Notes under the pieces: model-generated | Told to the model about the DNA's origin: nothing | Seen by the model: only the letters and a program-made list of their open reading frames with translations | The model's database searches: none | Assembly (NCBI GenBank): GCA_015146655.1 | Contig: VKHL01000008.1 | Location: 186,001 to 250,000 of the forward strand | Source: Ochromonas danica | Taxonomy: Eukaryota; Sar; Chrysophyceae; Chromulinales; Chromulinaceae | Direction of reading: 5' to 3' | DNA: 64,000 nucleotides | Shown here: piece by piece, positions 51,591 through 64,000 of the stretch | Numbering within the stretch: position 1 is the stretch's first letter | Layout: every line of letters starts with the position of its first letter | Translations under genes and position numbers: made by a program

Positions 51591-54500
51591 TTAATTTAGA
51601 TGGGCAAAGTACTCTGATCGCAGTTCATCTTCGGCTTCTTTTGAAAGATTCAATTGAGAACTCTCTTCGCCCATCTTCTTGTATAGTTCTTGGATTTGAT
51701 TAATATATTTTTCCTCTTCTGCATCTTTTAAGCGACAAACTTTCACAGCAACCAGAGCAACGGAGAAAATACGATCAGTAAGTACAATCCCATTCTTGGA
51801 AGTGGCCTACAGCAAAATATGATACATTACAAAATGAAGATAATCATGTACTGTAATTAGTAGGCACGGTCTTACCGCAGATTGAAGAAACGCAAGGATA
51901 AAATTAGGTTTGCCGCCAATACCAAATGCTACCAGGACTTGAATCACCGCATGATTGGGATTGAAAGGATCTGCCGTTGAGCTTTCGAATTGAGAAAATT
52001 CGCTTTGGCACGGAAAGATGGGACCGACATCATAATCCCCTTTTTGTGCACCGTTTAGCTCTGTCTCACAATCCATGGCTAATTTGAATGTATCACGCGC
52101 AGTATTTCCTTGTCCTCCAGCTGCGCAAACGTCAAGCATAGCATGAACCAACTTCCCATGGGAGTAGATTTCTTTCCGACCATAGCTACGTTCCAATAGA
52201 AAGAACATATCTCGTGCTGTCTGATAATGTTTGTTTTGAAGCAAAAGCTTGAGAGCCATGGAAAAATCGGAGAGACTAGGGCTATACCCCACTCTCGATC
52301 GAGACTCGGCAAGCAACTTGCATGCAACATCTACTTCGTTCATTTTTAGATAGGCAAATAGTGCACGAGAAAAGACTGAAGATGATAGGGAAAACTGATG
52401 TTCCTTCGGGACACCTGGAGCTTCTGTCCGTAATGGATACGGCTTTCGGTCCATGGACATATCAGCCCAAACATCAAAGTTTTTGTCCGACCTTAAAATC
52501 TTTATCATCGCCCTAAACATAATCCACGATGAGAACATAACCTTCAACGTAGTTTCTGTAGAATCTTACCCGTACTCGTGTTTGGACAATAACTTATCCA
52601 ACACAATAGAGAGAATGCTATGATCAACAGGCGTATCCTGCACAACAAACAGAGAGATTAGCAAAATCTTCGCAGAAGAGGATCGAAGCAGCCCCTAATA
52701 CCTGCTCCAAAGCAAGACGAATTACGAATTCCAAGTCATCTCCCATCTGTTGAAAACACATCATATTAGCGACGTTTTCGATAACAAGCACTGTCCAAAT
52801 TACCTTCAAAATGTAGAAGATGTTAACTAAATGCCTCATTAGGTCACTGGAAAGTAGAAAATTTGAACGCCGTTCACTTGCATGCCCCGATTCTACGTTC
52901 AGCTTATTTTTTGCGGAGGAGTTCAAAACGTGACTACAGAATTTAGCTCTGCACTCTGCATCAACAACTGAAATCGTCTTTTCACACCTGGAATCAGATG
53001 CACGTGTTATCAAAAGTTGACCAATATTGAGCTTTATAGGACGTCTTACTTCATGATAATCGTCAGTGCATCCCGAGCCGCTATTTCTTTAAGATTCTGC
53101 GCAAAAGAAAGTTAAAACAGAACAACTATCATGTTACCGGCAGAGCAATACCTCATTATCATCTTGGAGACCAAAACACGACTCCCAAAGTTCAGTAGCT
53201 TGCACTATTAACAGAGGATATTTTAACTGAAGACAGAGGATAGGTTCGCGATTAACTGAAGACTCAAACTACTCACCAAAAGAACCTTTTCCCAAAAGGT
53301 GGGCAATATATAACGCAGCAACATCTGAAAGCGATGAGTTACTGCGAACTAAGACCTTCGCGTTCGGGGAATTCAAAATACTGGACATAAAATTAGCCAA
53401 CGAAGCTTCAACAGAATCAACATCGTGCTTAAAGATGCAGCATTTTTGATTTTGATCCAGATGCTCCTTTCCCACAATCGAGAAAAGATCCAGCAAAACA
53501 GTACTATCCTTGAGTTGATTTCCCTGAGAACAGTCAATGTTTCAGTGAGACAACTTCTAAATTTCAAGACGGAGATTCTAACCCACCATCATTCCTATTT
53601 GTTGCAAAACTCTCCTATCACGCAGAATCTTTTCCGAGCTTGGTAGACTCTTCATCCTAACAAATAGGCTAAAGGTGAACTGGTACTTTCTGGCGTATTC
53701 AAAGTAGTCGAAGATCATCGCCCAGCTGTTGGCATCAAGCGAGCCAGAAGTCGAACGTCTGCTATTTTGGACGACCTGCCTTAAGCAGGAGTACAACCAT
53801 TGCGAATAACTGACCAGTTCAATGAATCGAATACAAGATAGAGCATAAATTAGATGACACGCACTCCGAGAGATTCGGCAATACAAATAAGTTTATCTTT
53901 ACCCTTGATCAATTATCTTCCGAAATGCCGCTATAACAGTCTGTACGCCATTGTCAGAAAGAAACAGCCCACGATAGTGCATTTCACCTGATACATAGAA
54001 AAATTGGTCCCATAGCCTGCACAAATATCAAGCAATGAGTCAAGAGCATCATTATTACGAAATGGCAAGCACTTACCCTTCAGCAGCCAGCTTTGTTAAG
54101 ACAAGATCGAAAGTCCGCTGATCAGGCTTTACACTCAATTTCTCCGTTGCCAATTTGAAAAGTTGGAATGCAATTTGGCTCTTCAAAACATCTTTTTCAA
54201 TGATTTGGTTGAATTCAGCAGTTTGCAAGCTTGGACGAACGATGTCAGCATTCAACGCTGAGCGGAAGTCCGCAAAGTCCTGCCACACATTTCCAAACAT
54301 TCGAAATAAGAGTAGAGGCCGCAAAATGACAAGGAATAACATACCTGAGGCTCTGAGCTGAGTAAGAGAGAGTTGACATAGTTATCAGTGGGATGGTTCT
54401 TGTCCTCGCAGATCAGCTTCAGCTGAGACTTGCAGGGTGTTCCTTCTCCATCAAAGAACTTTCTCAAATCGGATACAGGAATCGATATGGAGTTTTCTTT

Positions 54501-54665
54501 ACTGAAGGGCGATGTAAAGTAGATGTTGACAGGCGATAGGGGAAGGGGGCCTAAGGACAGCCGAGCTATTGGTTGGCCATTCCTAAGGTTAGGCAAGGCA
54601 CCAGCTCTGCGGGACAGAGAAGCCAGTGAGAGAGATGGCAGAGAGAGTGAGAGGCGGCACAGCAT
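51591..54665 (-). CDS. PPR-like helical-repeat protein, probably organellar (785 aa, 12 exons)
   Basis: Exons: 54665-54345, 54279-54077, 54016-53903, 53809-53587, 53523-53277, 53204-53152, 53096-53050, 52987-52804, 52746-52702, 52637-52570, 52512-51876 and 51806-51591. All junctions keep the frame. The N-terminus (MLCRLSLSLPSLSLASLSRR) is Arg/Ser/Leu-rich without acidic residues, typical of a mitochondrial presequence. Degenerate helix-turn-helix repeats resemble PPR units, such as KPDQRTFDLVLTKLAAEG, LDANSWAMIFDYFEYARK, SSVFSRALFAYLKMNEVDVA and YSHGKLVHAMLDVCAAGGQ. PPR proteins bind organelle RNA. The repeats are too diverged to predict a target, and a mitoribosome or RNA-processing role is inference. 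It is the most intron-rich gene of the window. Confidence 0.75.
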
Positions 54666-54905
54666 GACTTCGAATCTTTTCAGGCCCTTTTCCGCTTTTC
54701 ACCTCCAAGGGAATTAATCACCCATTCCTTCCAGCCATCCCCGCGCAATAAATCTAGGCAGCGCTCAATTCCATTCCAATTCCATGGAATTCTTATTTGC
54801 GTGGGAGGACAGAAGCCTGCTACTGAAGTTACACTGTTGACTACGTTTTCTACATTTCTTCTCATAATAGAAGATATACGACAAGAAAGTGAGAAAAAGA
54901 TGAGC

Positions 54906-56796
54906 TTAGGTGCTCTTCTCCTTATGCTCATGGCTCTTTTGCTTTCTCTTGGGCAGGATAGAAAGCACGATCATGCCCGTTAAGAGAGCGAGATGGCCAT
55001 AGTAAGAGCTACCACGGAGAGCCTCCAAAGTGCGCTCCAAGGAACCCATTGAGAAAGGCTGAGCAGTATAGTTCAGCATGAAAGAGAAGGTAATAGTGGC
55101 GACAATATTATAGATCTTGGACTGGATGGTGTTGGGCGTGGGCTCATTGGGCTTGGCTGTGTATCCAGGCACGATCCAGGGATTGATCTTATCGCGAATC
55201 AGCTTCTCTACCTCAGTGATCCAGGCAATAGTGAAGAAGACACAGAAGAAGCCAGGGTACAGACCATGCCACAGCGCGGAGATGAAGTAGGTCATGTAGA
55301 GAGACTTGCCGGTGCGCAGGTAGGTGTATCTCTCCAGCCAGCCTTGAGTTCTCTTGTTCCACGCGCGAGAGGCCGCAGAAGAGTTGGTGGCAGTCTCGAA
55401 GGAAATGATGTCAATATTCTCGACGCCCTTCCAACCCTTGGACACGACCTTCTCGTCCTTCACGTGGTAGCCTTCGAAGCCAAAGCCGCCCAAGATGGAC
55501 GCTCCTTCGGCAGTCTTCCACACGAAGTAGTACTTGAATCTCTCTCCGAACATAGTGACCCACATTATTCCAAGACGCTGCAAGAAAGTGAACTGGGCGT
55601 TATACTCGGGTTTGTAGAGATTAGCAACTGGCACACGCGCAGAGAACTGGAGGAAGGCCACCATGGAGAAGACGCCAATGAACATGCTGCACAACAACAA
55701 CAACAACAATAACAATAACAACAACAACCATCACATTACACGACATAATCACATCACAAGACATTACATCAGACAACGGGACAAGAAATAACTATGATAA
55801 TTAACTATCTCACCTCAAAAGAGCAGGAAGGATATTGTTAGGCTTCTTGATCGCTTTCTCTTTCTCTCCTTTGATCTTGTCGTCCTTGTTCTCTTTCTCG
55901 TGCACGTCAGGAAGGGCGAAGGCTTTGCCCTCAATGCTGTCCACATAGTCCTTGTACTCAAACGCAGGGCCCGCTAAGATGCAAGTGAAGCAGTAGATAT
56001 AGCCGAAGAACTCCAGCAAGTTGGGCAGCTGCTGAATGGCGAAGTGTCTACGGGAGTTGTAGACGCGCTGCTCTCTGTCGTGGTGCTTCTTGTGGAACAC
56101 GTTCTCCTTGTCCACCATGCCATCATAGATATTGTAGGCGAAGGAAGTCAGCTTCATGGTCAACACCATCTGCGTGCCAGTGAAGTCAAAGACACCAGTG
56201 AGGTAGGAGACATACATGCGGTAGATGTGCGACATGGTCATGTAGCCCATGGCCCACAGGAAGGCCAACTTGGGCTGGCCAGGCATAATAGCACAGATGA
56301 GATAGGTGACAAAAGAGGAAATGAAGGAATGGATCCAATCAGGGCCATAGATCCACTGCACCAGCAAGAAGCCCACGATGAAGGAGAAGAAGTGCTTGGC
56401 GTGCTTGTTGGGCAGATGGTAGAGGATGAAGGAGAAGGGGTAGACCAGGAACAAAGAGATCGTGTACTATCCAGAAGTCACCATCACATGCAGCAATGTC
56501 AATATGCAATAGCAGGCAAGAACCAAAGCAAAAGCAAAGCCTACCTTGAAAATAGTCAATTCCATGCCCAGGGAGGCGGCCGTGGGGGTCAGCGCGGCAT
56601 CCTGCAACACAAAAGAGAATGGTAAGAGAAAGCGGGAGGCTAGATATCCAACATCATCCTTCAGACCTACCCAGACAGGGGTTTTGACCACATGAGTGAT
56701 TTCTCCAATAAATCCCAAGGAGTCCAGGAAGGATATTATGGGGGCCAAGGCAGTGATGACCACTGTGCTCACGGCATCCCAAGTATAAGTTGTCAT
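54906..56796 (-). CDS. MBOAT lysophospholipid acyltransferase
   Basis: Acylates lysophospholipids in the ER membrane (Lands-cycle remodelling), as in yeast Ale1 and animal LPCAT3/MBOAT1-2. Four exons, 56796-56671, 56601-56545, 56466-55814 and 55686-54906, give 538 aa, the family's usual size. The catalytic His lies in ISALWHGLYPGFF (His419) and the conserved Asn in RAWNKRTQGWLERYTYLR (Asn389). The TGVFDFTGTQMVLTMKLTSF block matches the lysophospholipid acyltransferase branch rather than DGAT1 or GPAT-type MBOATs. The C-terminus is Lys-rich (KRKQKSHEHKEKST), consistent with ER retention. Acyl and head-group preference cannot be read. A charged lysine-rich insert (about residues 250-270) precedes the last exon. 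It is divergent from the phosphate transporter. Confidence 0.9.
55687..55813 (-). repeat. (TTG)-rich intron tract in the MBOAT gene
   Basis: The last intron of the acyltransferase gene contains an imperfect run of TTG triplets adjoining the acceptor, acting as the polypyrimidine-like stretch. It is purely intronic and unrelated to the CAG tract of ADAT1. Confidence 0.6.
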
Positions 56797-57247
56797 CTTC
56801 TTATCCTCGCAGCAGGATGGCTATAAATCTCGCAGGGAGAAGGACAGTGAAGCAGCAGAGATTCGCGAAGAGGTGAGGGCGGGCGATGATGTCGTAGCAG
56901 ATCCGAGATGATGCGTGATGCCTGCCCTGCTCTGGCAGTCGTCACTCCCCACCACCTCTCGCTTCAGAAAGCGGCTTTTAACTTCTAAATTGATTGTTTA
57001 GTAACGCAGAAGGAGACTTTAGGATAACCACGATGGTGGGGTGGAGGGAGGAGGTGTTGTAGGCCAGATTCCCAGATTAGAGTGCTTGGCCAAGAACACA
57101 TTCTTAAGTTAACTGTGGTTTTCGTTGAAACGCGTTTCTTGGTTGAGGCAAACGTGATGTTCAACATGGCGGGCTGGTTGCGGGGAAGAGCCTTGCCTTG
57201 CCTTAATTGCTTTTCGTCAACTTTGCTTTGGTTCATAAGACAGGGAG
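56797..57247. promoter_or_regulatory. Divergent region between MBOAT and phosphate transporter
   Basis: 451 bp containing both promoters and 5' UTRs. Small ORFs show no protein feature. Confidence 0.45.
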
Positions 57248-59700
57248 ATGCAAAGAGGCAAAGGAAGAAGGAAGAAGATTAAGCAAGTACAGAGTGGTAT
57301 CGCACTCTCTGGCTTAGCTTCAGGGAAAGCTGCTCCCACCGAGTCTTTCGTCACTTCGCGTACTTTGCGAGTCTTCTTGGCTGGTGCAGGTTTCCTCGCC
57401 GACGCGGTAAGCCACCACCCCTTGCCACCCCTTGCCCCGCTCTCTCACTAACTAGTTGACTCTCACTTGTCTGTGTTTGTTGGTTGCTGGCTGGCTGGTT
57501 GCTTCAGTACGACCTCTTCGTGATCAACTTGGTGCTGAGACTGCTCAAAGACGAATACCCGCAATACGTCTCATCGGGAAATATTCACTACCTGGAAGGA
57601 TCCGTTGCTGCTGCTGCTTTAGTTGGCTCCATGATCGGTCAAATCGTGGCGGGATCTCTGGCGGATATTCTGGGCAGAAAGAAGATTTTCATCGCGACCG
57701 CGGCGTTGATTATCATCGGCAAGACTACCTCTCCTCCTCCTCCCCCACCTCCTCCTCCTGCTCCTAACTCACTCTCTCTTGACACGCTTTAGGGTCGTTT
57801 GGCAGCGCTTGCTCGGTGGACACCCCCATGCTGACCATCTACGGGCAGATCTGCTGCTGGCGATTCTTCTTGGGCACTGGCGTGGGCGGAGAATATCCGC
57901 TGGCCGCCACCGTCACCTCGGAGTCTTCTTCGGCGGGTAAGCGTGGCTCGCTAATGTCCGCTGTCTTCGCCATGCAGGGTGTGGGCTCGCTGGTGTCGGG
58001 TATCGTGGTGATCACTTGCCTCTATTTGGGTTTGTCCACGGCGTTCACCTGGCGCTTTGCCTTGGCCTTTGGCGCTGTGCCCCCTTTGCTTGCCTTCCCA
58101 TACCGTCTGCGCATGCATGAAACAGAGACCTTCGAACGTGTCCGCAAGGAACGTGCCGCACAGCAATTGCACAACGAGATGATGGCAGAGAGTGAGAAGA
58201 ACCCCATCGCCTACGACCACCTCAACGAACGGTCTTCTCTCATCCCTTCTGCTGCTACTGCGGCCGCTGGAAATCATCGTCCCAACCCTTCTACTACGAG
58301 CCATGGCACGTTTGATGAGGAGAAACCAGGAGGAACGTTCGTTCGCCTGCCTGACGGGCGTATCTTCTACCACGAGATTCCCAGCACTGGCGGAGGACCC
58401 TTGCCACAGCAGCCAGGCAGTGAAGAGAGGACTACTCCTCGCCTCAATACTGTCCATCCTTCTGGTTTCGCTAGTGGGAATGGCCCAGCCAAGAACACGG
58501 CGACCTTAACTCACGACTCGTCGTACGATCAGTTCCACGACTTGCGGTCTCGAAACACGTCCACGGCCTCTCTGACCTCGCATGGTCAACATGGCCCTTC
58601 TACCTCCGTGCCACCCGAGCCTGAGTCTCCGCGCTGGATGGAGCTGAAGAGAGCGTTCACATACTATCGCTGGCATATGCTGGGCACGGCGTTGTGTTGG
58701 TTCTTGCTGGACGTCGACTTCTATGCCAACGGACTCTTCAACCACGAAGTGACAGCGACCATTCTCAAGCCACCGTCTAATGGCCAAGAAACAGAGCACA
58801 CGACAGCGATGCAAGATGCAATCAACTCGGTGATCATCAGCTTGATCGGCATTCCCGGCTACCTCTTGTCCGTCTTCTTCATCGACACTGTGGGCAGGAA
58901 GAACCTGCAGATCCTGGGCTTCTGTATGATGGCATGCCTCTTCTTCACTTGTGGTATTGCTTTTGATTATCTCCTTGGAGAGAATGCCACGACGAGTGGC
59001 AAGTACCTCTTCATGTTGATCTACTCCTTGACCTTTCTCTTCAGGTAACTCACCATGATCACCATCTTATTGCTTGTTTTATCATCTTCCTCATGGGCTA
59101 TCTATCCATCCACCATCTCGCAGTAACTTTGGTCCCAACACCACCACCTTCGTCATTCCCGGAGAGATTTATCCCACGGAGGTTCGCGCCACTTGCCACG
59201 GCCTGTCGGCTGCTTGCGGCAAACTGGGCGCTGCGACGGGAGCCTACTTCTTCCCTTTGCTGTTAGGTACGTTTAGCTTCACGATCATTCTAGACTAGTT
59301 TCGGTGTTGGTTAACATTGCTGAATGATGGCTTGGATGGTGATGCTACAGGCCCACAAGGAGCTCTCAACCCCACCGCCGATGGCATGAAGATGGCAATG
59401 ATTGCCTGTGGGATTGTTGGCTTGCTCGGTGCGGCCGCGTCCTACTTCCTCACTCCCAACTACGACAGCAACAAGTTGGAAGACGAGACGTACTTGGAGT
59501 TGGACTTTTCTTGTCTGCGACCCTCCGCGGAGGAAATGCGCAACTACGACAGTCGAAGTTCCATGGCCTATTCGGCGAGTGAGAATGAAATGCTGCAAGT
59601 AGTTCATTCAGCTCATGATTACGCGATGGATTCCTGGGCCAATGGGAATGGCGGGGCAGCAGGAGAAGCTGCTGCGGCGCTGGAAGAAAGCAAGGCATAG
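57248..59700 (+). CDS. PHO84: PHO84-type phosphate transporter (MFS), intact
   Basis: Proton-coupled inorganic phosphate symporter of the plasma membrane. Five exons, 57248-57406, 57508-57718, 57793-59044, 59124-59266 and 59351-59700, give 704 aa. Signature motifs: [10 protein letters not shown] in helix 1, [13 protein letters not shown] (MFS loop 2-3), [15 protein letters not shown] in helix 4 (the PHO84 signature), FYANGLF in helix 7 and [21 protein letters not shown] in helix 10-11. The central cytosolic loop (about residues 235-400) is much longer than in yeast, Ser/Thr/Pro-rich and probably phosphorylated. The second intron begins with GC rather than GT. It is a different, more diverged gene than the transporter half in the 1-10 kb array; the latter lacks the long loop. 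Confidence 0.92.
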
Positions 59701-60023
59701 CAAGAATTGAGATAGGAAAGACCAAAACAAGAGATCAGAAGTTCCGTGTTGATGACACATTTTGTAATTATTTAGTTTGCCTGGGCATTTTTGTGTCTCT
59801 CCTCTAGGTTAGTCGTTTGTTCTTCAATCAATGGGATGGGATGGGAAGGAGAGTAGAAGGAAGTGTTTAGTTATGATACTGTAGTGTACGGCACATGGTA
59901 GTAGTCCAAACCTGCTGGTCTCACTTGACACAAACAGCAAGTCTCACTTGACCGAATACAAACTATTGACAGTAGACTAATATATATATACAGAAAGAAA
60001 TATATTCCAAATTCATTCTTCGC
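59701..60023. other. Convergent intergenic region
   Basis: 323 bp between the stops of the transporter (+) and the ectodomain protein (-), with a TATATATATA run at about 59981-59990. Nothing coding seen. Confidence 0.5.
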
Positions 60024-63000
60024 CTAATCGTCGATGAACGAAATGGACCTGCTGCTGGCGCCACTGCGACGAGATCGTGTTTGGTGGGGAAGAGAGCGAC
60101 GAGGCAGGCGCTCATTGAGAGTGCCAACGTTCTCCATCATCTTCTGCGTCTGTCCCCCTCTGAGGAGGTCCAATGGAAGAGGAGTAATGCCTCGACTCTT
60201 CACACAGACGGCGCCAGCAGCACTGTTGGCGGAGAAATTGGCTGCTGGATAAGCTTGGGCGTAAAGTTGATTGTCCCAGCGCTCACTATCCTTGCAAGCG
60301 CCTTTCATCGTTAATGCCATGGAGATACGCAAGGTCCATCTCCTACACGCATCACTGTCCGTGCTGTTAGTCAAGGAGGAAGAGGTAAGGATGGAAGTGG
60401 CAGGATAGCATGCCCAGCAGAGGTCTGCCCAATGGCTCGCCAAGAGAGGATTGGAGCAAATGCTTTGTCGCCCAGCCTCGCAAACATCTGAAGACCATCC
60501 TCCCACAACATCATATGCAATAGAGCGGCAAGCACACATAGAACGTGCTGCTTGGGGAAGCGACTGGATCAACACTGCAACGTCTGTTTCATTTGCGTTT
60601 GAGGACGATATGGTTTGATCGACAAAAGCCCATTGCTCACACTTTTTCACAGACAACTCCACGGTTACATTCTGGATAATGAGTTGCGGGCCAAGCGGAG
60701 CATAAATAGTATAGGAGAATGCGTCATCACCGTGGAAACCTGGTTGTGGCAAGTAGACAAGGATACGTGATCCCCTCACAAAGCGAGTCGCTGGCACTGC
60801 GCCATGAAGACCAGCCGAGAGTTGCGGAGGTCGATCGAAGGTCTGCCAACACATTCCAACCATGTCGTCGCTATTAGACACTTTGCCTGCTCGGTTTTGG
60901 TTGGAGAAGGAGTTATGAGTATCTGAAGCATAGCAAAGGCCCAGATAAAGACCTCTTCCATCGTCTGCTTGATAGATACTAGATGTCGCTTCAGCATCGG
61001 TCAGCTGTTGTTGCTGGAGGGGAGAAAGGTTGATGTAAGGTAGCAGACTGTCAGGGAAGGAGTTGAACTGCTTCAAACTGCCCAGTGTCGTGGCAAAGAG
61101 AGTTCCATACCGTGGCAAGGTTGTCACTGAAGCTATTACTTCCATGTAATAAGTCTGCACCACGCCAGCATAGTCGGTCAACACCAAGACAACATCGGAT
61201 AAGCTGCCAATCAAGTTATTTCCATCTGCTGGCAAGCTCACATTAGTCGACGATACAAGACGACACAACCATCTACCAGAAAAGGGCAGCAATTCGAAGG
61301 CAGATGTCAATGGAGTGTGGCTTTGGAAGGGCAGCAGGGCCTGCTCAGCGATAACTGGCGAGCCCCAGACATAGTCTTCCAAAAGATTTAATCGCGGCTG
61401 ATAAATCTCAAACTCTGCAACAGACAAGGCGCCGAGATCTTCTCGTTGAATCTTTACATGAGTGGCCCACATACTCGTGGGTAGAATAAACGTGCGAACC
61501 TGGTCAATCGTTGTGAAGCGGACTTTGTATTTGCAAGCTGACAACGAATCATCAAGACCTGATGGTGGGGTGGTATTACGATCGAAAATCATCAACCAGG
61601 CAGGTGTTAGCCAAGGATTTTGAATTTCAAGGTCTTGGCCTGCGGTCTGAGAAGAAGAGTTGCCGCTGTTTGTAGAAGAGGTAGATGTCGAGCTCTGAGC
61701 ATATGCTGTCTTTGTCTGATAGACCGATCTGCCCGTTCGAACCAGCAAAGAAGTGGTCAAGATAGTAAATGCTGGAAGATCGTCCGCATTGGAGGTACTT
61801 TGATATGTCGAGACGCTGTCATCTAATGATTGGCCAGGATAACGAATGCTGACAACGGAGACACTGGGTTCAGCAGAACGTAAAGACAAGAAGACAATCT
61901 GATATGTGGAGCCATAACCATGCTCGAAGTTGACACCACAACCCGATCCATCCGCTGAACACAATGGCAGCGCTCGTTTTGTTACTTTCACATTACCAAG
62001 ACCGGGCAAGATCTCCAGAGCGCTTTGCATAGCTATCGCACTGCATTCCACAGCAAGATAAGCTGTTGTCAAGTCCGCCAAGCCTAAGGAAGCAGACATA
62101 CACATCCACGGAAGTTAATGGAAACTGTTGTAACAGAGTGACTGACATCACTTACCGCTGCTTTCCATGTTGGACAGCTTGAGCTTGAAGTATCCCTTCG
62201 GCTCTTGTCCAGCAGCTTTGATCGTGAGATCGATAATGGGTTCAATCCAAACCTCAGGCAAGCGCTCAAAGATCACGACAGATTCTACCTGACTTCTCTC
62301 ATTTAGTTCCGCAAGCAACCAAGGCTCCTCTTCAGCTGTCGTCTCACTCGTGCTGTTTTGACTTCTCAAGGATGAGATGCGTCCATCAATGACGTTGCTC
62401 GCGGGGAGCACAGTAGAAGATTGGGTAATGCTGGCCAGCAGGGCGAGATTGTATGCCTCGGTGTCGCTGAATAGCACATCTTCATCTAATCCACGCTCAT
62501 TTCTGGGATTGATTTCTCGAGATGGCCGGCCTAGTGGCCTGCTACTATCATCCATGAATCGTAGGTTGGATTGTGGATTGTAGGCTAAAGTGTAACTGCG
62601 TCCACAAGGTCCGAGTTCTTGACAATTCGCAATAACTGATGCTCGCACATCTTCATGATACAGATCAACCTTGATACCTTCCAAGCTAGACAAGGATAAC
62701 CCTCTAACAAGAAAGTCAACCTTGGTGGCGAAGCCAAACAGCCATTGTTGATATAAGGTGCCACTTTCTGTATCATAATCTCCAGGTGTGCGCAAAGCTG
62801 TATTGGCGACGACATTCGGGTGGGAAGAGTAAGCCAGTATGCGATCAGTTCTATTACCAACCACCATGGCAGCAGTAGAGTAATGCATGACATTAGCGAT
62901 AGTGTCATCTTCTTCAATCAGATAACGGAATAGCACGTCTGTATCGGAGAAGACAATGTTGATGTCAGTGTAGAGACGAGTAGTGCGACTGCCATTCACG

Positions 63001-64000
63001 AACAAAAGCTCTTCCAAATTAGAAGTGACGACTTTGCCTGAGGTTAGAAGACTCTCGTAGTTCACATAGGAAGCATAGTGTGGAGACAATTGATTCGTGG
63101 TCTTTGTCCTCAAAGCTAGTTGAGGCTCGCCCTGAACGATTACGGACCGATCAAATCGCACCAAAATTAGGAGTTCTTCGTTGAGACCGTAGGAATCAGC
63201 AACTTTTAATGGCATCATCAAAGTGACATAAGGAGGAGTCGTATCAATGCTGATGCCGGAATAGTAAAGACTGGATCGGCTATCAATGTCAGGCAGAGTT
63301 GTGTCGGCTTCAATGAGCTGATCACAAAGATTGTCTGCATAAATCGTGCCATGCAAAGCCAAGGTTGACGCATAGTTCAGACGCTCGGCCATATCTCCTT
63401 CTTGGATTATGTAGAATAGTTTGAGGATATTCTCATAGTAGGTCAAGAACTTCGCTTCACGAATGCCGGAGTCCAGCTGCAATTCTAACTCAATGGCAGA
63501 GGTATTCGATATGAGTATGTTGGCCGAGAACTTAACGACAAAGTACAATTCATCGCCCACAGTGAATGGACGACTTCGAGTGGTGCTATTCAACGAATAA
63601 ATGGACGTGACGTAGGGACTATTTGTAGTGCTTGTTGCGGTGAGAGAAAAGTTACTCACGACAGAGCTCGACAGCACGGAGGAAACAGACAACAGCGTGC
63701 TTGCACCAACAATCAAATTGGTGTTGAGTAACAGAGCGTTTGGACCAGTTAACGTGATCGTACCATAGGGATCGGAAGAAGATAACGCATAATAGAATAC
63801 GAGCGCCTGGTTTTCATCTTCTTGGTGAGAATAGGAGGCATACAATGTTTCCACAGTATTATAGCTGCTCGAAGTCAGAAGGAGAGACAGTTGAATGCCT
63901 TTGCCCTTGTCGTTCCAAACGATCTTCACCGCTGTGTCATAAACCACGTAGATCTTGATTCGTTCTCCACAGGAATAGGCCGATTCTCCAGCATAAAGGT
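60024..64000 (-). CDS. Giant multi-domain ectodomain protein (3' part; N-terminus outside window)
   Basis: Partial gene: the frame is open to the right edge. Visible exons are 64000-62156 and 62083-60024, about 1300 residues. At least two extracellular modules of about 120-150 residues follow one pattern: TPPYVTL or SPYVTSIYS, then G-D-E-L-Y-F-V-V-K-F or NEELLILVRF, then a hydrophobic strand, then F-Y-I-I-Q-E-G-D or FRYLIEEDD. This pattern is common in large adhesion-like proteins of stramenopiles. Next is an F5/8C-like galactose-binding region (ASNVIDGRISS and PWLLAELNERSQVESVVIFE) and a second, similar region (WATHVKIQREDLGALSVAEFEIY). Late domains contain many Cys. The C-terminus is hydrophilic and basic with no obvious membrane helix in view. 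A cell-surface or secreted adhesion role is inferred. Confidence 0.78.

Overview
This is a gene-dense nuclear window from a flagellated unicellular eukaryote. Most introns run about 50 to 95 nt with GT-AG ends, many genes are intronless, and intergenic gaps are mostly a few hundred bases. A tubulin-tyrosine-ligase-like enzyme and a TEX47-like protein point to cilia. A TIR-TPR protein, a huge ectodomain protein with repeated extracellular modules, and an NTF2-like protein with a basic region fit a stramenopile (heterokont) protist best. That assignment is inference. A short signal-peptide ORF with an Ala-Phe step just before the acetylornithine aminotransferase hints at plastid targeting but is out of frame, so photosynthesis is unproven.

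Layout. Bases 1-14058 hold a nearly perfect tandem array with a period of about 5.2 kb (two complete units and one cut by the window edge). Each unit carries an unknown 366-aa gene (+), an ADAT1 tRNA adenosine deaminase (-) and the first 69 codons of an ankyrin gene (+). At the unit boundaries the ankyrin start is joined in frame to the C-terminal half of a phosphate transporter, giving an intact chimeric gene twice. After the last unit the ankyrin gene is whole. The simplest origin is a tandem duplication from the middle of a transporter gene to the middle of the ankyrin gene, which predicts a full-length transporter to the left of the window.

14.5-25.6 kb: a small coiled-coil protein, a 1096-aa disordered Ser/Pro/Gln-rich protein, COG6 (Golgi tethering), Pkr1 (V-ATPase assembly), a coiled-coil protein and a TEX47-like protein. 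26-34.5 kb: three paralogs of a family I do not recognise, all on +, alternating with a type I membrane protein and an NTF2-like protein on -. 35-46 kb: an APC amino acid permease with a broken sibling beside it, a TTLL enzyme, acetylornithine aminotransferase, cytosolic TyrRS and a leucine-rich-repeat protein. 46-57 kb: an interstitial telomere-type repeat, two paralogous four-helix membrane proteins that share a promoter motif, the TIR-TPR protein, a 12-exon PPR-like organelle protein and an MBOAT acyltransferase. 57-64 kb: an intact PHO84-type phosphate transporter and the 3' part of a giant ectodomain protein that runs off the right edge.

No tRNA, rRNA, CRISPR array or mobile element was recognised. 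Exon boundaries were read by eye from splice consensus and reading-frame continuity.
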